DNA of 62,659 nucleotides. It comes from Phoronis australis (taxonomy: Eukaryota; Phoronida; Phoronidae). Below the pieces are notes generated by a model that saw only the letters and a program-made list of their open reading frames with translations, was not told where the DNA came from and ran no database searches. Of the stretch, positions 44,801-56,875 are shown one piece after another. Position numbers and translations under genes: made by a program. How positions within the stretch are numbered: the stretch's first letter is position 1; each line of letters begins with the position of its first letter. The DNA lies in contig NMRA01000027.1 in assembly GCA_002633005.1 (NCBI GenBank), forward strand, positions 6,489-69,147. The letters run 5' to 3'.

Positions 44801-44925
44801 CACCAACGCACTAATTCATAGTACTGTCTTAAAGATGCATCAATGACAGTGTGTTCCAACTTTGACAACTCATCAAAGCAGGACCACAAGTTGTCAACAA
44901 AGTAACCTTTCCAAAAAGCCTTTGT
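44770..44925 (-). CDS. Candidate exon, unidentified gene
   Basis: A minus-strand frame contains KGYFVDNLWSCFDELSKLEH followed by TVIDASLRQYYELVRWCYHV and SDIIKTLDYM. It has coding-like amino-acid use and a possible weak acceptor (CTTTTGGACAAAG). The end runs into the 55-bp array. It may be the exon before the segment at 44195-44284, or one exon interrupted by the array. Family unknown. Confidence 0.35.
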
Positions 44926-46564
44926 CCAAAAGCAAGACAGAAACAATGAATAACAAGAATCACTTGTTGAGATTCATAAAGCCCTATTAGTTGTCTTGCT
45001 GATCACTTATTCACACAGAGTAACATTTATAAACAGCCATGTGCTACATATAAATTGATCAGAAGTCCCTAGGCTCTCTTTAAAAATGCAACACAGTCAA
45101 ATCCCAATGGAATAGTATGAAATGACAGGATGAAATTATCATCTAGAGACAAAACACATTTGTGACACTTCAGTAACAAGTGGACAAATAGAGGTGCACT
45201 CAACAGTTCTATGGTATAGATCTACCAGAAGGCACAGACATTATCACAATCCTTCACACAAGATCTACCCTCAAGGATATCCAACCGCACTCTAAGACAC
45301 TGGTGTGAATTTGTTCTACCAGCATAAAAAATGGTGAGTGAACCAATAAACTAAATAGTGTTCCCTTAGGCAATACATTGATAAACTCAATAAAACTATT
45401 GTTTGAATTAACAGTCAGTGAGGACTGGAGTAATAAATAGTCGAGACTGGCTGATGATAATCATCAACTGATGAAGTGTGTGAAGCCTGGAGTGATGAAT
45501 ATTCATCACAGATGAGACTGACTGATGATAATCCTGTACATTCAGTGTTTATGCAAACAGAAAATTGAAATGGTCAATAATGTGATGACTGCTTCTCATC
45601 ATATTGAGCTGGCTCTAACACTATGTCTTGACTGCTTCTCATCATATTGAGCTGGCTCTAAGCTCTAACACTATGTCATTAGATTGTTGTCAAAGTGTTC
45701 TCATCAATTTGTCTTTGTGAAGATCAACTAACTTGTCTCCCTCAGCCAGTTCACTGATGAGATATAACAAAACTAATGATTCACAGTCATCCATGAATTG
45801 AAACATCTTTCCCAATATTCCTCAATTTGCTACCAGTCTTGACAACTCTTGCAGTTAATTTTAGCACACCTGAGTGTACCTGTCCTCTAAGCACACCTGG
45901 GTCTGGTTGAGCTCTAAGCGCATTCAGGGTTACCTATCCTGTTAGCACACTCGAACAAACCATCACCTGCACTGAACACATCACCTGCACTGAACACAGG
46001 GTCAGAAATACCCTCTCTTCAATCAGAGCAGAGTTCTTCTCCAATGAATGGTAATTACCACAAAATTACAGGTTCCGTAAACAGATATTTATGACACTTT
46101 CACAGAATTATTGGCAGGATCTTATAATTTGCTCACATCAGCCTCTAATAATCAAGATCTTGTCTTCTTCGGCTGCAACAGACATCTGCTTTGAAGAGCT
46201 GAGTCGCAACAGTCTAGTTAGGAGATGAAAACATACCCAACTGACTTGCAAAACTAAATGTCACAGACTCTGTTAACACTTTCCTCCAATCACAGAAAGC
46301 AAGCTGAGCTCTTGTTTATTAACAAAATTGCCAGACAATGTGTGGTTTATGAATGTGATTAATAATTCATGGGAGACATAGACTGGTCAAATGGTATCCA
46401 TCAGAAAGTGTTGTGGCATGAAAGTCAACATAACACAGCTCACTTCCCACCAAGAGCATGATACAGACCAGTGGAGACAGACTAATATTTAAGGTAGCAC
46501 AACATAAACAATAGTATATCGACAAAATTTGGCTTTTAGCTTACTCAGACAATCAACCTCAAAG
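44926..46564. other. Non-coding, nothing recognised
   Basis: AT-rich sequence with a short direct duplication at about 45585-45670 (CTGCTTCTCATCATATTGAG) and diverged GCACACCTG repeats near 45870-45960. No exon is supported. Confidence 0.4.
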
Positions 46565-47600
46565 ACTCTATTCACGCGGCGGACATTAAAATCCAAAGCG
46601 AGGCTCACTGCCATAAACAAAGCGGAAATTTACATTGCGTGAGTTAAATGGCCGGTCTTAATGGAGTCCAACCTGAATATTAAATCTTAAAAAATGTGTC
46701 AATAATTAACCCCAGAGACGTAGAAAAATACAGTTAAAGAACAAGTCAATGCACCAAAGAGTTGTCTGACGAAAGGATATATTTTTTTTCCGGAAAACTA
46801 GGTTCGAAAACATGAAAGAAGTAAACATGACCAAATTGCGGCGATCGTAGTTTTTACAGATTAGGTATCATGCTGAGTGCAGGGTTACGTTTCTTCTAAT
46901 TCTTGATAAAAATGCTTTCTACACGAACCAGGTCATCTGGTCGTATTGTTGACGAGTTGAAGATATACTCAACAGTGGTGGCTCATAGCATTTTGCTGTC
47001 ATGTGCAATTAGTCTCATCTGGTTTAATTTGTTGATCAAGAGTAGGCCTATTAGCTTCAAGCATAACCTAAGTCCTGGCGAGGTAGGCACTACCGGCCGG
47101 GACTAACAGTTGATTTGTCATTGATCTGAAATAATACTTGATGTTATTAAATATATATTTTGATTGTGATAAAAAACTAGGCTCCCAATTGAAAATAAAC
47201 ATTATATGACCACCAATTCTGCTTTCTTGGTTTTAATAATTACGTCTATTTCATGTGTTATATTTTTCAAATATCAATCTCGACCAAGTTCAATTTTAAA
47301 ATTAAAACACCTAATCCTTTCGTCCAAAGCATAACCTCGTTTTAGAGCTCAATTTCAGTTAACTGGACAGAACACAGTGGCGGATTTAGAGGGGAGCCAA
47401 GGGGCTATGCCCCAGCCCCCCCTTAAAATTCTCCCAGATTCTATTTGGCAGTTCAGGAGCGCGAATTTCTGATGGGCAAAATCCTGGCTAATACTCTGCT
47501 TTGCCCCCCCCCCAACTCAAAGTCCTGGATCCCCCTGGAACAAGCATAGTTATCATGTTTCTTCAGAGGCCTTGTTCATATCCGAGGGGAAACGTGCCTC
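46565..47600 (-). mobile_element. Family IV TIR transposon, copy 2 (truncated)
   Basis: The sequence is the reverse complement of about 40300-41137, including the terminal ATTCACGCGGCGGAC block at its left. The other terminus is missing near 47600. It is interrupted by a small CAGTGGCGGAT element at 47378-47543, which copy 1 lacks. Confidence 0.7.
47378..47543 (+). mobile_element. Small hAT-like MITE
   Basis: It starts CAGTGGCGGATTTAGAGGGG and ends GTCCTGGATCCCCCTG, a terminal layout common in short hAT-type MITEs of animals. Comparison with the uninterrupted family IV sequence near 40360-40380 shows it as a clean insertion. Confidence 0.65.
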
Positions 47601-48459
47601 ATGCGTGTGAGTGTCCAGGGTAGCAGATGCACTGTTGTTAACTCAAAAAGCCAGAGGCTGAATTGTTGCAGTCAGTGCCTGTTGAGGTTTGAAAGGCCAG
47701 GGGCCAACCTCACTCTGCAGTCGGCAGAGGTACAGGCTAGCATTATTTGCATGCAAATGCATAATTTGAGATGGGTGCTGTCTGAGAAGGTCATCCAGGA
47801 GTGGATTCTGCAGGAGAAAATCAATTGTCTCAGATTGTCAGAGATCGGTCTAGGTATCAATTGGAGGACATGAAGTCAAAGTCATGTATGGAGGCAGTTG
47901 GTCTTGTGTAAATAGCTGTGTATTGTCACAGCATTGTGATATACTGGTGCAATTGTAAAGGAAACATGGTTAAAAAGCAAGTATTCGCAAGAACTCTCCA
48001 GGACTGGACCAAGGCAATAGCTTTTCTTTAAAGTGACAGTGTTTACCATTTGCTTAATTACGTAACATGCATGCATGTCATTGTCTCGTTGATTCACAAT
48101 TGTTCATGTCGTCTGGTGCACACTAAGAATCATGCTCACATGTTATTGTACACTATATTTTCATAATAAACATTAAAAAACGATGTGGTAAGTACTCTCA
48201 TATTGGAACAGGATAACATACTAATTAACTTCCCTAAGCACATACAGTAAATCAGATCACAATTCACAACCTCATAAGCTATTATTTGGAAAACGGCTGT
48301 TGTAGTGCCATTTTGCTTATGATTTTGTACCAATAACTATTAAATAGCTCATTATGATATTGTACCAATAACTAATTAAAAGAACAGTTGTCTGACTGGT
48401 AATTCTTGAATATCTCGTGAACATTAAGTTCTATCACAAAACAACAAAATTCAGAAAAA
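47601..48459. other. Non-coding, nothing recognised
   Basis: Open frames at 47601-47873 (plus) and 47672-47860 (minus) overlap each other, have no domain and no good splice sites. Confidence 0.35.
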
Positions 48460-50333
48460 TCCCTCCCAATTCGCTTTAGGTGGGAAGCTCGGATTTTGAA
48501 GAATTCCCTTAACTTTGTGAATAATGTTTCCACCTACCTTTTTAGCCCTTACGAATAATTTTGTTTCTTCAATGGCTGGTTTCAACCGAAAAAAATCCTT
48601 CTCATTCGAGTCTGAAATATCTACGACGTAGGCTGACTGAAAGTTGGCAGCAGTGAGGAGAGGGTGAACCGCTAAGGCCTAGGGAACATCGAGCCGCAAA
48701 TTATCAGAACTGAGACTTCGTGTCGCAGTTTTGGAGTAGTTTAGATTTTTTAAAAGAGCAGGAGGCCCAATTTCAGTGTCAAATTAGCACCCAAATAGCT
48801 TATCTACAGTCAAGCCGCCATACTCTTACACTTTTTACTGTCACTGTTCTCTTTTGATATGCGACTTTGGTTTGGTGCGCGCGCGAGTTCCCACGCTCTG
48901 GAGTGCAAGTTTCCTTGACTGCATATGTGAGTGACAGGTGACTCATGCGCATGCTCAACCCCGGACAGGTCTTGAGAATTTGTCAGCCACCGTCTTTTGC
49001 CATAAAAAACGAGACGCACATTGAAACAGGTCGTTATAATTGCCGCCATTTCCAAGTCACGATCGTTTGCGAGGACATTATGCGCAAACAGCGGGACCAA
49101 ACAGTGTCACAGTACGATATTGTAGGTGATATTATAATAGGATAATCTGGAAATCTTATAATTATGTAAAATAAAAATGTTTTTCCACAACAAAATTTGG
49201 TAAGTTGATCATTTAACAATGAATAGAAACATTGCTGTTTTGTGACGTTTTATCACATATATATGCCGTGGTCCAGGTCGCATGTTACGACTTAATACAA
49301 GATGACCAAAATCTCGGCTCGCAGTTTCAAAATTCAGGTCGGCAATGCAACTTACAGCTTGTTATGCCTAGCGCTGAGTACCGTTTACAACACTGACTCC
49401 GTAAGGACGCTTTGCTTGTTGGAACTCGTCACTAATGTAGTCGTATAACAAACCACTGGTGCTGGTTACCCTAATAATGGGGGCTTCGTCTTCGAATTAT
49501 TTTTACCGACACAAGGTATGTGTATGAACTTTTAACTTATTTCTCAGACTCTACTGTAGACTCATCCCATACACAGTGTTAGTATTTTTTAGAATTAAAA
49601 TCTTAAGAACTTGTTTTAGAGTAATGCCTTTGCTGTAACTTTTGATTGACGACTGGCTTATGTCTGCGTACCTCCGCTGGCCAACCAACATAAAAAACAG
49701 CCGCAGCACCTTCAGTACGTTGAAAATGTCATTGAATCATGGAGTCTCTACATGCCAAACACAAAAACACCTGAATTAGTTTTTCAAACTTTAATTACAA
49801 ATAACTGCTCTCTAACACGTGACTCAGCTGTGACCTATGCAGCACGTGAAGCTTGCATGTGCACACTTTGCACTATCACATCAGTGAGGATAGTTGCAAT
49901 CAAAAGTGGAGCACTGCATAGTCACTGCATGGTTGTCTGCGCTCTACAGACACAGCTTTTAACAAGACCGCAGGACGGCACGGGCAATTGACTCAGCAAA
50001 TTTGTAAATTTAACTGAAATGATTAATCTGAGGGCAGCAGAACCCTTAAGATCATCCACTCTTATGACACTTTTAATGCCATTTGGTGACATGGTGATTA
50101 AGTTCAGAAAAGTGCTACACATTCCAACTACGTGTGGGGATTGGGATCATGAGGTAAGATTAACCGACCACCCCAGTTGTCTGTCATAATAAGCGCCCAT
50201 GTTTGGTTAACCGCCCACCCGCGATTTCTTGAAATTTCACGTTTAAGGGCCCATGTCTGGTTAACCGCCCACCCCCGATTTTTTGGGTTTGCCAATTTAA
50301 CCGCCCTGGGGCGTTAACCCGAATGTTTACGTA
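48460..50333 (-). mobile_element. Family I DNA transposon, copy 2
   Basis: This is the reverse complement of 1343-3210. It has the complete CCCGCC-rich terminus at 50165-50333, where the end reads GGGCGTTAACCCGAATG. The opposite terminus is lost near 48460. The family V-like fragment at 49262-49375 is shared with copy 1. Non-coding. Confidence 0.75.
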
Positions 50334-52018
50334 TTTCTTTCTGTGTTGAACAGCCAACTCCGAACTCCCAGAATTTTTTCAAAGCACATGCTCAATAATC
50401 TGACGATACTCCTATCAGGCAATAGGGGTGGTCAGTCGACTGCAAAAATAATGAAGCAAAAACACATCATGTAAAAAGTCAACAGGCAAATCAAGAATTG
50501 AAAAAATAAGTTTTTGACCACGTAGAAGTGAATAGAGTGTTCGATTTACGCTTAATTACAAGTTGATTTCTTGCGCTGTTGCTTTTGGTTGAGCGCTTCC
50601 ATTTCAGTGTCATGAGTGTCATTAAAACATGCGTAATTAACGAAGACACGGAACAATGGCCCGTATCTGCTTGTATTAAAAAAATGCATATAACGAAGAC
50701 ACGGAACAATGGCCCGTATCTGCTTGTATTAAAAAAATGCATATAACGAAGACACGGAACAATGGCCCGTATCTGCTTGTATTAAAAAAATGCATATAAC
50801 GAAGACACGGAACAATGGCCCGTATCTGCTTGTATTAAAAAAATGCATATAACGAAGACACGGAACAATGGCCCGTATCTGCTTGTATTAAAAAAATGCA
50901 TATAACGAAGACACGGAACAATGGCCCGTATCTGCTTGTATTAAAAAAATGCATATAACGAAGACACGGAACAATGGCCCGTATCTGCTTGTATTAAAAA
51001 AATGCATATAACGAAGACACGGAACAATGGCCCGTATCTGCTTGTATTAAAAAAATGCATATAACGAAGACACGGAACAATGGCCCGTATCTGCTTGTAT
51101 TAAAAAAATGCATATAACGAAGACACGGAACAATGGCCCGTATCTGCTTGTATTAAAAAAATGCATATAACGAAGACACGGAACAATGGCCCGTATCTGC
51201 TTGTATTAAAAAAATGCATATAACGAAGACACGGAACAATGGCCCGTATCTGCTTGTATTAAAAAAATGCATATAACGAAGACACGGAACAATGGCCCGT
51301 ATCTGCTTGTATTAAAAAAATGCATCCAAAATAATGTTGGTGTAGTTTCCAAAATCATTGTTCATGCACCACCGAGTGTGCTCGTGTTTTTTTATTTCAT
51401 TGCCCAGGGTGGTGATGTTTCGTGTACTGTCACGGGGAATACAAAAAGGTAGGCAGCGGACTTGAAATTTTTGTCTAGTACCCATTTGTTTGTTCTTCCA
51501 CGCAGTGCTGTAGTGGTAAAATTAGAGGTAAGTTAAGGTGCCCAAAGCCCACAGTATCACCTTCAGCACTTAACATAACTTACAGTGCGTAGGTGCTACG
51601 TTCAAATGCCAAAAGGTGGTTGTCTGCGCCTATGAGCACCTACGCCCAACTACAGCACTCATTCCATGGCAATGAAATACATTCGACAAGTGCTGTCTCA
51701 ATGATCAGTACATGCTGACATGAGTTGTACACATAAGCCAAAGGAAACAATTGTGTCTCCTTCAGTAAATAGCATAAGAACACGGGTATTTTACCGCCAT
51801 AGTAAAGCAAGTTCCTGGTTCCGCTAAAACTGATTGTCATTGAAAAGTTAGCGAGTTGCGGACGTTTTGGAATCTTAGTTTTGCGAGACGAATGTTCACA
51901 AAAGCACTCACACTTTTAAGGAGGTCTTGATCATAAAAAAATTGGGGGTGGGCGGTAAGCCGAGCATGGGCGGTAAGCCGAGCATGGGCGGTAACCTGGA
52001 CGAGTATGGTAAAACTTA
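50334..52018 (-). mobile_element. Family III DNA transposon, copy 2
   Basis: An inverted match to 13345-14190, ending at the right with three GGGCGGTAA motifs. The reverse complement of its terminus is TACCATACTCGTCCAGGTTA. A perfect 53-bp array (50640-51325) lies inside. Its left end abuts the terminus of family I copy 2 and lacks the family III terminus, so one element probably truncated the other. Confidence 0.65.
50640..51325. repeat. 53-bp minisatellite, 13 copies, identical by eye
   Basis: Thirteen copies of a unit beginning ACGAAGACACGGAACAATGG and ending AAAAAAATGCATATA, at a constant 53-bp spacing from 50640 to 51276. I see no variant between units, so the array is recent or is being homogenised. 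Confidence 0.97.
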
Positions 52019-52380
52019 CTTTATCAACACAGAACTCTTGTACTGGGTGATTATGAGTTAACTTCAGACTTACTACATAAACACGGACCTCAGGTGTACT
52101 GGATGAATACGATTTAACATAAGACTTACTTCACAGAGCCCTGAGTTGTACTACTGAGGTGATTATGAGTTAACATAAGACTTACTATGTCAACACAAAC
52201 CTCAGTTGTACTGGGTGACTATGAGTTAATTTCAGACTTACTACATCAACACAGACCTCAGTTGTACTGGGTCAAAATGAGTTATCATAAGACTTACTTC
52301 ATTAACACAGACCTCAGTTGTACTGGGTGAATATGATTTAACATAAGACTTACTTCATTAAACCTTGTATTATAATCCAC
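52019..52380. repeat. ~58-bp minisatellite, 6 copies
   Basis: Copies of a unit with CACAGACCTCAGTTGTACTG followed by GGTGAATATGAGTTAACATA and AGACTTACT. Confidence 0.9.
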
Positions 52381-52984
52381 AAGTACAAGTTAACATAACA
52401 GTTTATCAGTTGACCTCATGAGTACATGAGACTGCACCACAAATGATCAGGGAGTGAAACAATCAATGCTACTCAAGAGAGACCTAGATCAGCCCTTATC
52501 TGGCCTGATTACCCTAAACTGATAATTCATGCAAGTATTATAAGGCAAAGAAATTCAATCCCTGAAGAGCACTGTTAACTTAAACGTCATCTCTAAGTGA
52601 CCCCTACATTGGCTATCAGCGCCATCTATAAGTAGTGATTGGAAACATGTTAAATATGGAATAGTTACACTTTCTCCTTTATGCTTTAATCAGCTCAAAC
52701 GTAGCACAAATGCACAATTTGTCTTCTAAAAGGTACGCCAACTACAAGTTCAGAAATGCGACACTGAATTTCACTACATAAGTAGTTATGGTGTGGGGTT
52801 ACAAATTCAAATTAAGTTTACTTTCTTGAGTTCATAAGAAATTTCATCTTTCAAATAAAAATATTTTTCTGATCTGCTGAAAACTTTTTGTTTTTCTTTC
52901 ATTTTGATTTTGAGCACTAATGATACTTGATGCCCTAATGTTTAATGTTGTAACAAAGCAATGCACAGTCTACACTGCTATAAT
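52381..52984. other. Non-coding, nothing recognised
   Basis: No exon or dispersed repeat was seen. Confidence 0.35.
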
Positions 52985-53272
52985 TTACACTGCTGTAATC
53001 TACAGTGCTGTCGCTAATAGTTGCTTATTTTGCTCTAATAATCATCATTCGAATTAAAAATAAGTTTTATGTCAATTAGCGCACTTAAATGTTCTTTAAT
53101 TGTCACAATACAAAAATGTTACCGTACATGGGATACATCAGCAATACTTTGCAATTACTTCGAGGACAACAGTGCCACCTACCATTAACAGCACCGACAG
53201 TTCACTTAACCATCTTCGCAGTTTACATCAACGTTCGCTAATACTGGAGTAAAGTCAATATGAAAGCGCCTT
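52985..53272. mobile_element. Family VI MITE, partial copy
   Basis: This matches the right half of the element at 56191-56780, from CTAATAGYTGCTTAT to the terminal AGTCAATATGAAAG. The left half with palindromic units is absent. Confidence 0.6.
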
Positions 53273-53754
53273 ATGTGTGCACTACTGACAAGGTCTTCCC
53301 ATAGCTGACAAAGGGAGGTGTTCCCTTTCTTACCTGAATAGGAGATAGTCAACCACAGAGTGAAGCATCACTCATATAAAGATGAAAAGAAAAAGTTGTA
53401 CGGTTGTAGGGTCTGTTCAGCAGGTGAATGAAGATTACATAACACAGACTGAGTGGCAAAACATGCAAGCTGCAGGCAACATATCAAGAAATCTGTAAAT
53501 AGATATTTCTAGGTATTGTGCTGATGTCTATTATAAGCTACTGTGATGCTCTGTCCAAGACTGCCATTAATTACTCTGCGCGTGTAAGCGCAGTGTACTG
53601 TTGTTCCTGGGTTTTCGTCAATTTTATTCTTATTCTTCTTCCGACTAACTTTGAGGCTTAGTAACTCCAAATTGGGTGCAGGTACGGTCTTTAAATTCAG
53701 CATATGACTTTTGACAGTATATAAATTTTGATTGGTTATATAATCATATTCCAT
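53273..53754. other. Possible exon region, unresolved
   Basis: On the minus strand a good acceptor (GTTGCCTGCAG) near 53472 and a strong donor (TATTCAG|GTAAGA) near 53337 bracket a 135-base interval. Two of its three frames are open for more than 30 codons but each ends in a stop before the donor. It may be a non-coding or decayed exon. Confidence 0.25.
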
Positions 53755-53922
53755 ATTGCACCGGAAGAGGTCCTCTGGTGCAAAGGTCATATAATTTTCA
53801 AAATGCTACTCCTCCTTCAGTTTTAAAGCTATCTTTTTCAAATTCGGTGCACAGGTATAAGTCAACATGACAATTTAAAAAATTACTTTTCTAAGTATTC
53901 GGGTCATCCAATCAGGTGAAAT

Positions 53923-53935
53923 AGGTCAAAGGTCA
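53923..53935 (+). promoter_or_regulatory. DR1 nuclear-receptor half-site pair
   Basis: A perfect AGGTCA-A-AGGTCA direct repeat with one-base spacing, the consensus for RXR heterodimers and HNF4-type receptors. It sits in repeat unit 1. Sequence match only; function is not shown. Confidence 0.4.
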
Positions 53936-54213
53936 TTAGGTACAAACTAAAATTTTGAGCTAGATACTTCAAATTGACAGCTCTGATTGCCACAGGTAAA
54001 TCAAATCGAAATCCAAAGTTTCAGGTCATTTAGTGCATACATGGGGTCAATAAGTGCATTTTTCTTCTGAAAATTCGACCTTTTCAATCACCAAGTATTC
54101 TGATGTGTCAACCGTTAGACAACTGTGATTCTCAGCATTAAACACATTTTTCATGGGCTTTGCAATAATGCTCAAGACGCTTATAATGCACCGGATAGGG
54201 TCAATTAGTGCAA

Positions 54214-54230
54214 AGGTCATGTAAAGTTCA
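54214..54230 (+). promoter_or_regulatory. DR5-like half-site pair
   Basis: AGGTCA-TGTAA-AGTTCA in unit 2, the layout of a DR5 element. The equivalent place in unit 1 is degraded. Confidence 0.25.
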
Positions 54231-54351
54231 AAATGTTATATCTCTTACGTTTTTCAAGGAATTCTTTTAAATTTCAGCACACTGGTTAAGTCAACATGGC
54301 AATTGAATATCCTACTTTGCATCGCAATAGGCCTAACCAATCAGAAAAAAT

Positions 54352-54364
54352 AGGTCAAAGGTCA
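54352..54364 (+). promoter_or_regulatory. DR1 nuclear-receptor half-site pair
   Basis: The same perfect AGGTCA-A-AGGTCA in repeat unit 2, conserved while flanking bases diverged. Confidence 0.4.
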
Positions 54365-54720
54365 TTGAGTGCAAACTAAAATTTTGAGCTAGAGACTTCA
54401 AAATTACATATCTGTTTACTAAGTACGATTGAGTTTGAATTCTAAGTTTTCAGGTCATTTGGTGCACTTTTCTTCTGAAAGTTTGACCAATTCATTCATC
54501 TTGTATTTTTAAGTGCTTAAAGTAAAACATCTGTGATTTTTAGCATTAACCACACTTTTAATCGAGTTTACAATTATTCTCTCATCGGGGCTCATAATGC
54601 ACCGGAAGAGGTCAATTAGTGGAAAGGTCATCAAAATATTAACATGTAATTTCTCCTACAATTTTAAAGAATTAATTTTCATATTGGTAAACGGGTTGCT
54701 GTCACTAACTTCCCATAACA

Positions 54721-56190
54721 ATTCGTTTAATACGCACGTGCAGAGTCCATTATTGTCACGCCGTGACAATAATCTTTCTAGTTGTCATTATGTAGTACCT
54801 TATCTACAACTCCAGGTATTTATTAATTCTTACAAAACAACCTTTAACTCACTGAAAGTGCATATTTTCTGAAGGACCGCAGAATTTGATTTTTGACTGT
54901 AAACCAATTTGTGTGAATCAGGTTATGTGGCCATATGTGTTCTTAGTACAATTTCAGCTAGAAAACATCAATATTCATGTAGCAGAACAACTCTATCAAT
55001 AACATGACCAAATTTTGATAAAAATGTTTGGAGTTAAATCTTCAAAATACTGTCATAGTTTTTCTAAAATATTATTCTGTTATGCAACTTTGAATTTCTT
55101 TCCCAAAAATACTAAAGTCTGAGTATTTTTGATAGTTCATCATGTAAATGTAGGACATTTTAAAAAATTCATCAAGTAGTTCGAGAACAGTGTATGACGT
55201 ATATTACAGAAAGTGTCCCCCATCGGACTGGGTCCCATTTAAATTCAGAATGTTCGATTGATTTTACATTAGTCCAGATACTTGCCCAATTCATTTTTAG
55301 GAATGTTGTTGACAGAATTTGCACTCTTTGCCCTTCATGTTTGTCATGAAGTTGACATTTCAAGGCAAAGAACCACTCCATTCCAAAGTTTTCGTTTTCT
55401 CTGCAGGTCAATTTAGGCCAAACCTTGGTTGCCATACTACCAATTATATTGGGTGTTATTTGTGTATTTCTCACTTAGACCATACTAGTGGGTGCTTTTG
55501 GTACATTTTTCTTGTCATCAGCCAATCGAAATGGAGCTCATCTCATTGATTTGTGAGGAGTTTCGGTGGCTGACCCAACCCCTACTGAAAATATCACCAT
55601 CGGCAATCTTAAATTCTTAAATTTCGCTATTTCGCTCCAAAAAAGAATGCGTTTGCAATGGCATAATTACAAGCTTTTGACAATCCACAGGATTTCAAGA
55701 AATATTGGTTTTAACTGGTCATATTCTCCCAAACATTTAAATGAAAAACGCACCTGAATTGGTGTGTTTACTCTACCTAATTATACATTCACGGTGTTGG
55801 ATGAAACCATGAGCTCGACGTTGTGCGGTTTCTGCAAAAGAATTCTGGTTGGCTGTACCAACTTCATACGGTTGATTTTTGACTGACATAAAATACTGCC
55901 CATAAGAAAGCTGTTAGAGACACCAGAAATGAGACTAAGAGAAAACACTATTTGCACTAAAAAACAATTTCTACATGCCTCTGGACCATCAATTTTATCT
56001 GCAGTGCTCACTTCTCTGAAAATAGGGGGTTGTGGGGGGACTTGGGCTATTAATGTCACATTCTAGACACAACACTGATGCGGTGATAATCAGTGGCTGG
56101 GAAATGAGTTGCAAAACCCCAATCAGCTACAGGCAAATTATCCAACAAAATTTGCACAAACTGTATTTTTTTGTTTATTTACATTTTCTT
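54721..56190. other. Non-coding, nothing recognised
   Basis: A minus-strand frame at 55172-55474 (100 codons, Trp-rich) has no start context, splice site or domain that would support it. Confidence 0.35.
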
Positions 56191-56780
56191 TAAGGTCTTT
56201 CATACTAACGTCCATGTATCGATGGTTTGGGAAGTTGCGGTCAGTATGAACACTTAACTCCGGTCCTGGATCGCAGTTAACAGCTCCAGTTAACATCGCA
56301 GTTAACAGGTGTATTTGATAGCGCAGCGTCGACGCTGCGGTGCAGTATGAACGCTTAACTCCGGTCCTGGATCGCAGCTAACAGCTCCAGTTAACATCGC
56401 AGTTAACAGGTGCATTTGATAGCGCAGCGTCGACGCTGCAGTGCAGTATGAACGCTTAACTTCGGTCCAATCGAAGTTATCGCCAGGTGCCACTGTTATC
56501 GTCAACAGTTACAAGGTAGTGCCATCACTAATAGCTGCTTATATTTTGCTTTAAAAATAAGTTTAATGTCACTTAGCACATGTAAATATTTCCAAATTGA
56601 AACATAGAAAAAATCTTAGCGTGCAATGCTATCTTGCGATAACTTCGATGACAACAGCGGCACCAACCGCTTACTTCGATGTTCATTAACTACCGAAGCC
56701 AGTATGAACAGTCCAGTTAACTGCGCTGTTTATGTTGGCACTCTACTCAGACCAGAGTTAAGTCAATATGAAAGGGCCTT
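56191..56780. mobile_element. Family VI MITE with palindromic tandem units
   Basis: Terminal inverted repeats: the left is AAGGTCTTTCATACTAACGT and the right in reverse complement is AAGGCCCTTTCATATTGACT. The left half holds a 101-bp direct repeat (from 56242 and 56343, third start at 56444). Each full unit contains the perfect palindrome GCAGCGTCGACGCTGC. There is no coding frame. A partial copy is at 52985-53272. Confidence 0.75.
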
Positions 56781-56789
56781 TTGATATGT

Positions 56790-56845
56790 GAGATAATTAC
56801 AGTATACAGAGGGAGATAATTACAGTATACAGAGGGAGATAATAG
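56790..56845. repeat. 22-bp repeat, ~2.5 copies
   Basis: Copies of GAGATAATTACAGTATACAG. Confidence 0.85.
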
Positions 56846-56875
56846 TTGGTACAAGGACTGACCAACAAGACTTAC

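Larger units (their letters stand above)
53755..54720. repeat. ~420-bp tandem repeat, 2.3 copies
   Basis: Units start at about 53757, 54186 and 54598, each with AATGCACCGGAAGAGGTC (or a variant) followed by GTGCAAAGGTCAT. They are about 420 bp long and moderately diverged. Each full unit contains AGGTCAAAGGTCA. Non-coding. Confidence 0.85.

Noticed and set aside
50640-51325. CRISPR-like regular array
   Set aside because: There are no spacers: the 53-bp units are contiguous and identical. This is a minisatellite in animal DNA.
55172-55474. 100-codon Trp-rich minus-strand frame
   Set aside because: No splice sites, start context or recognised domain; length is compatible with chance.
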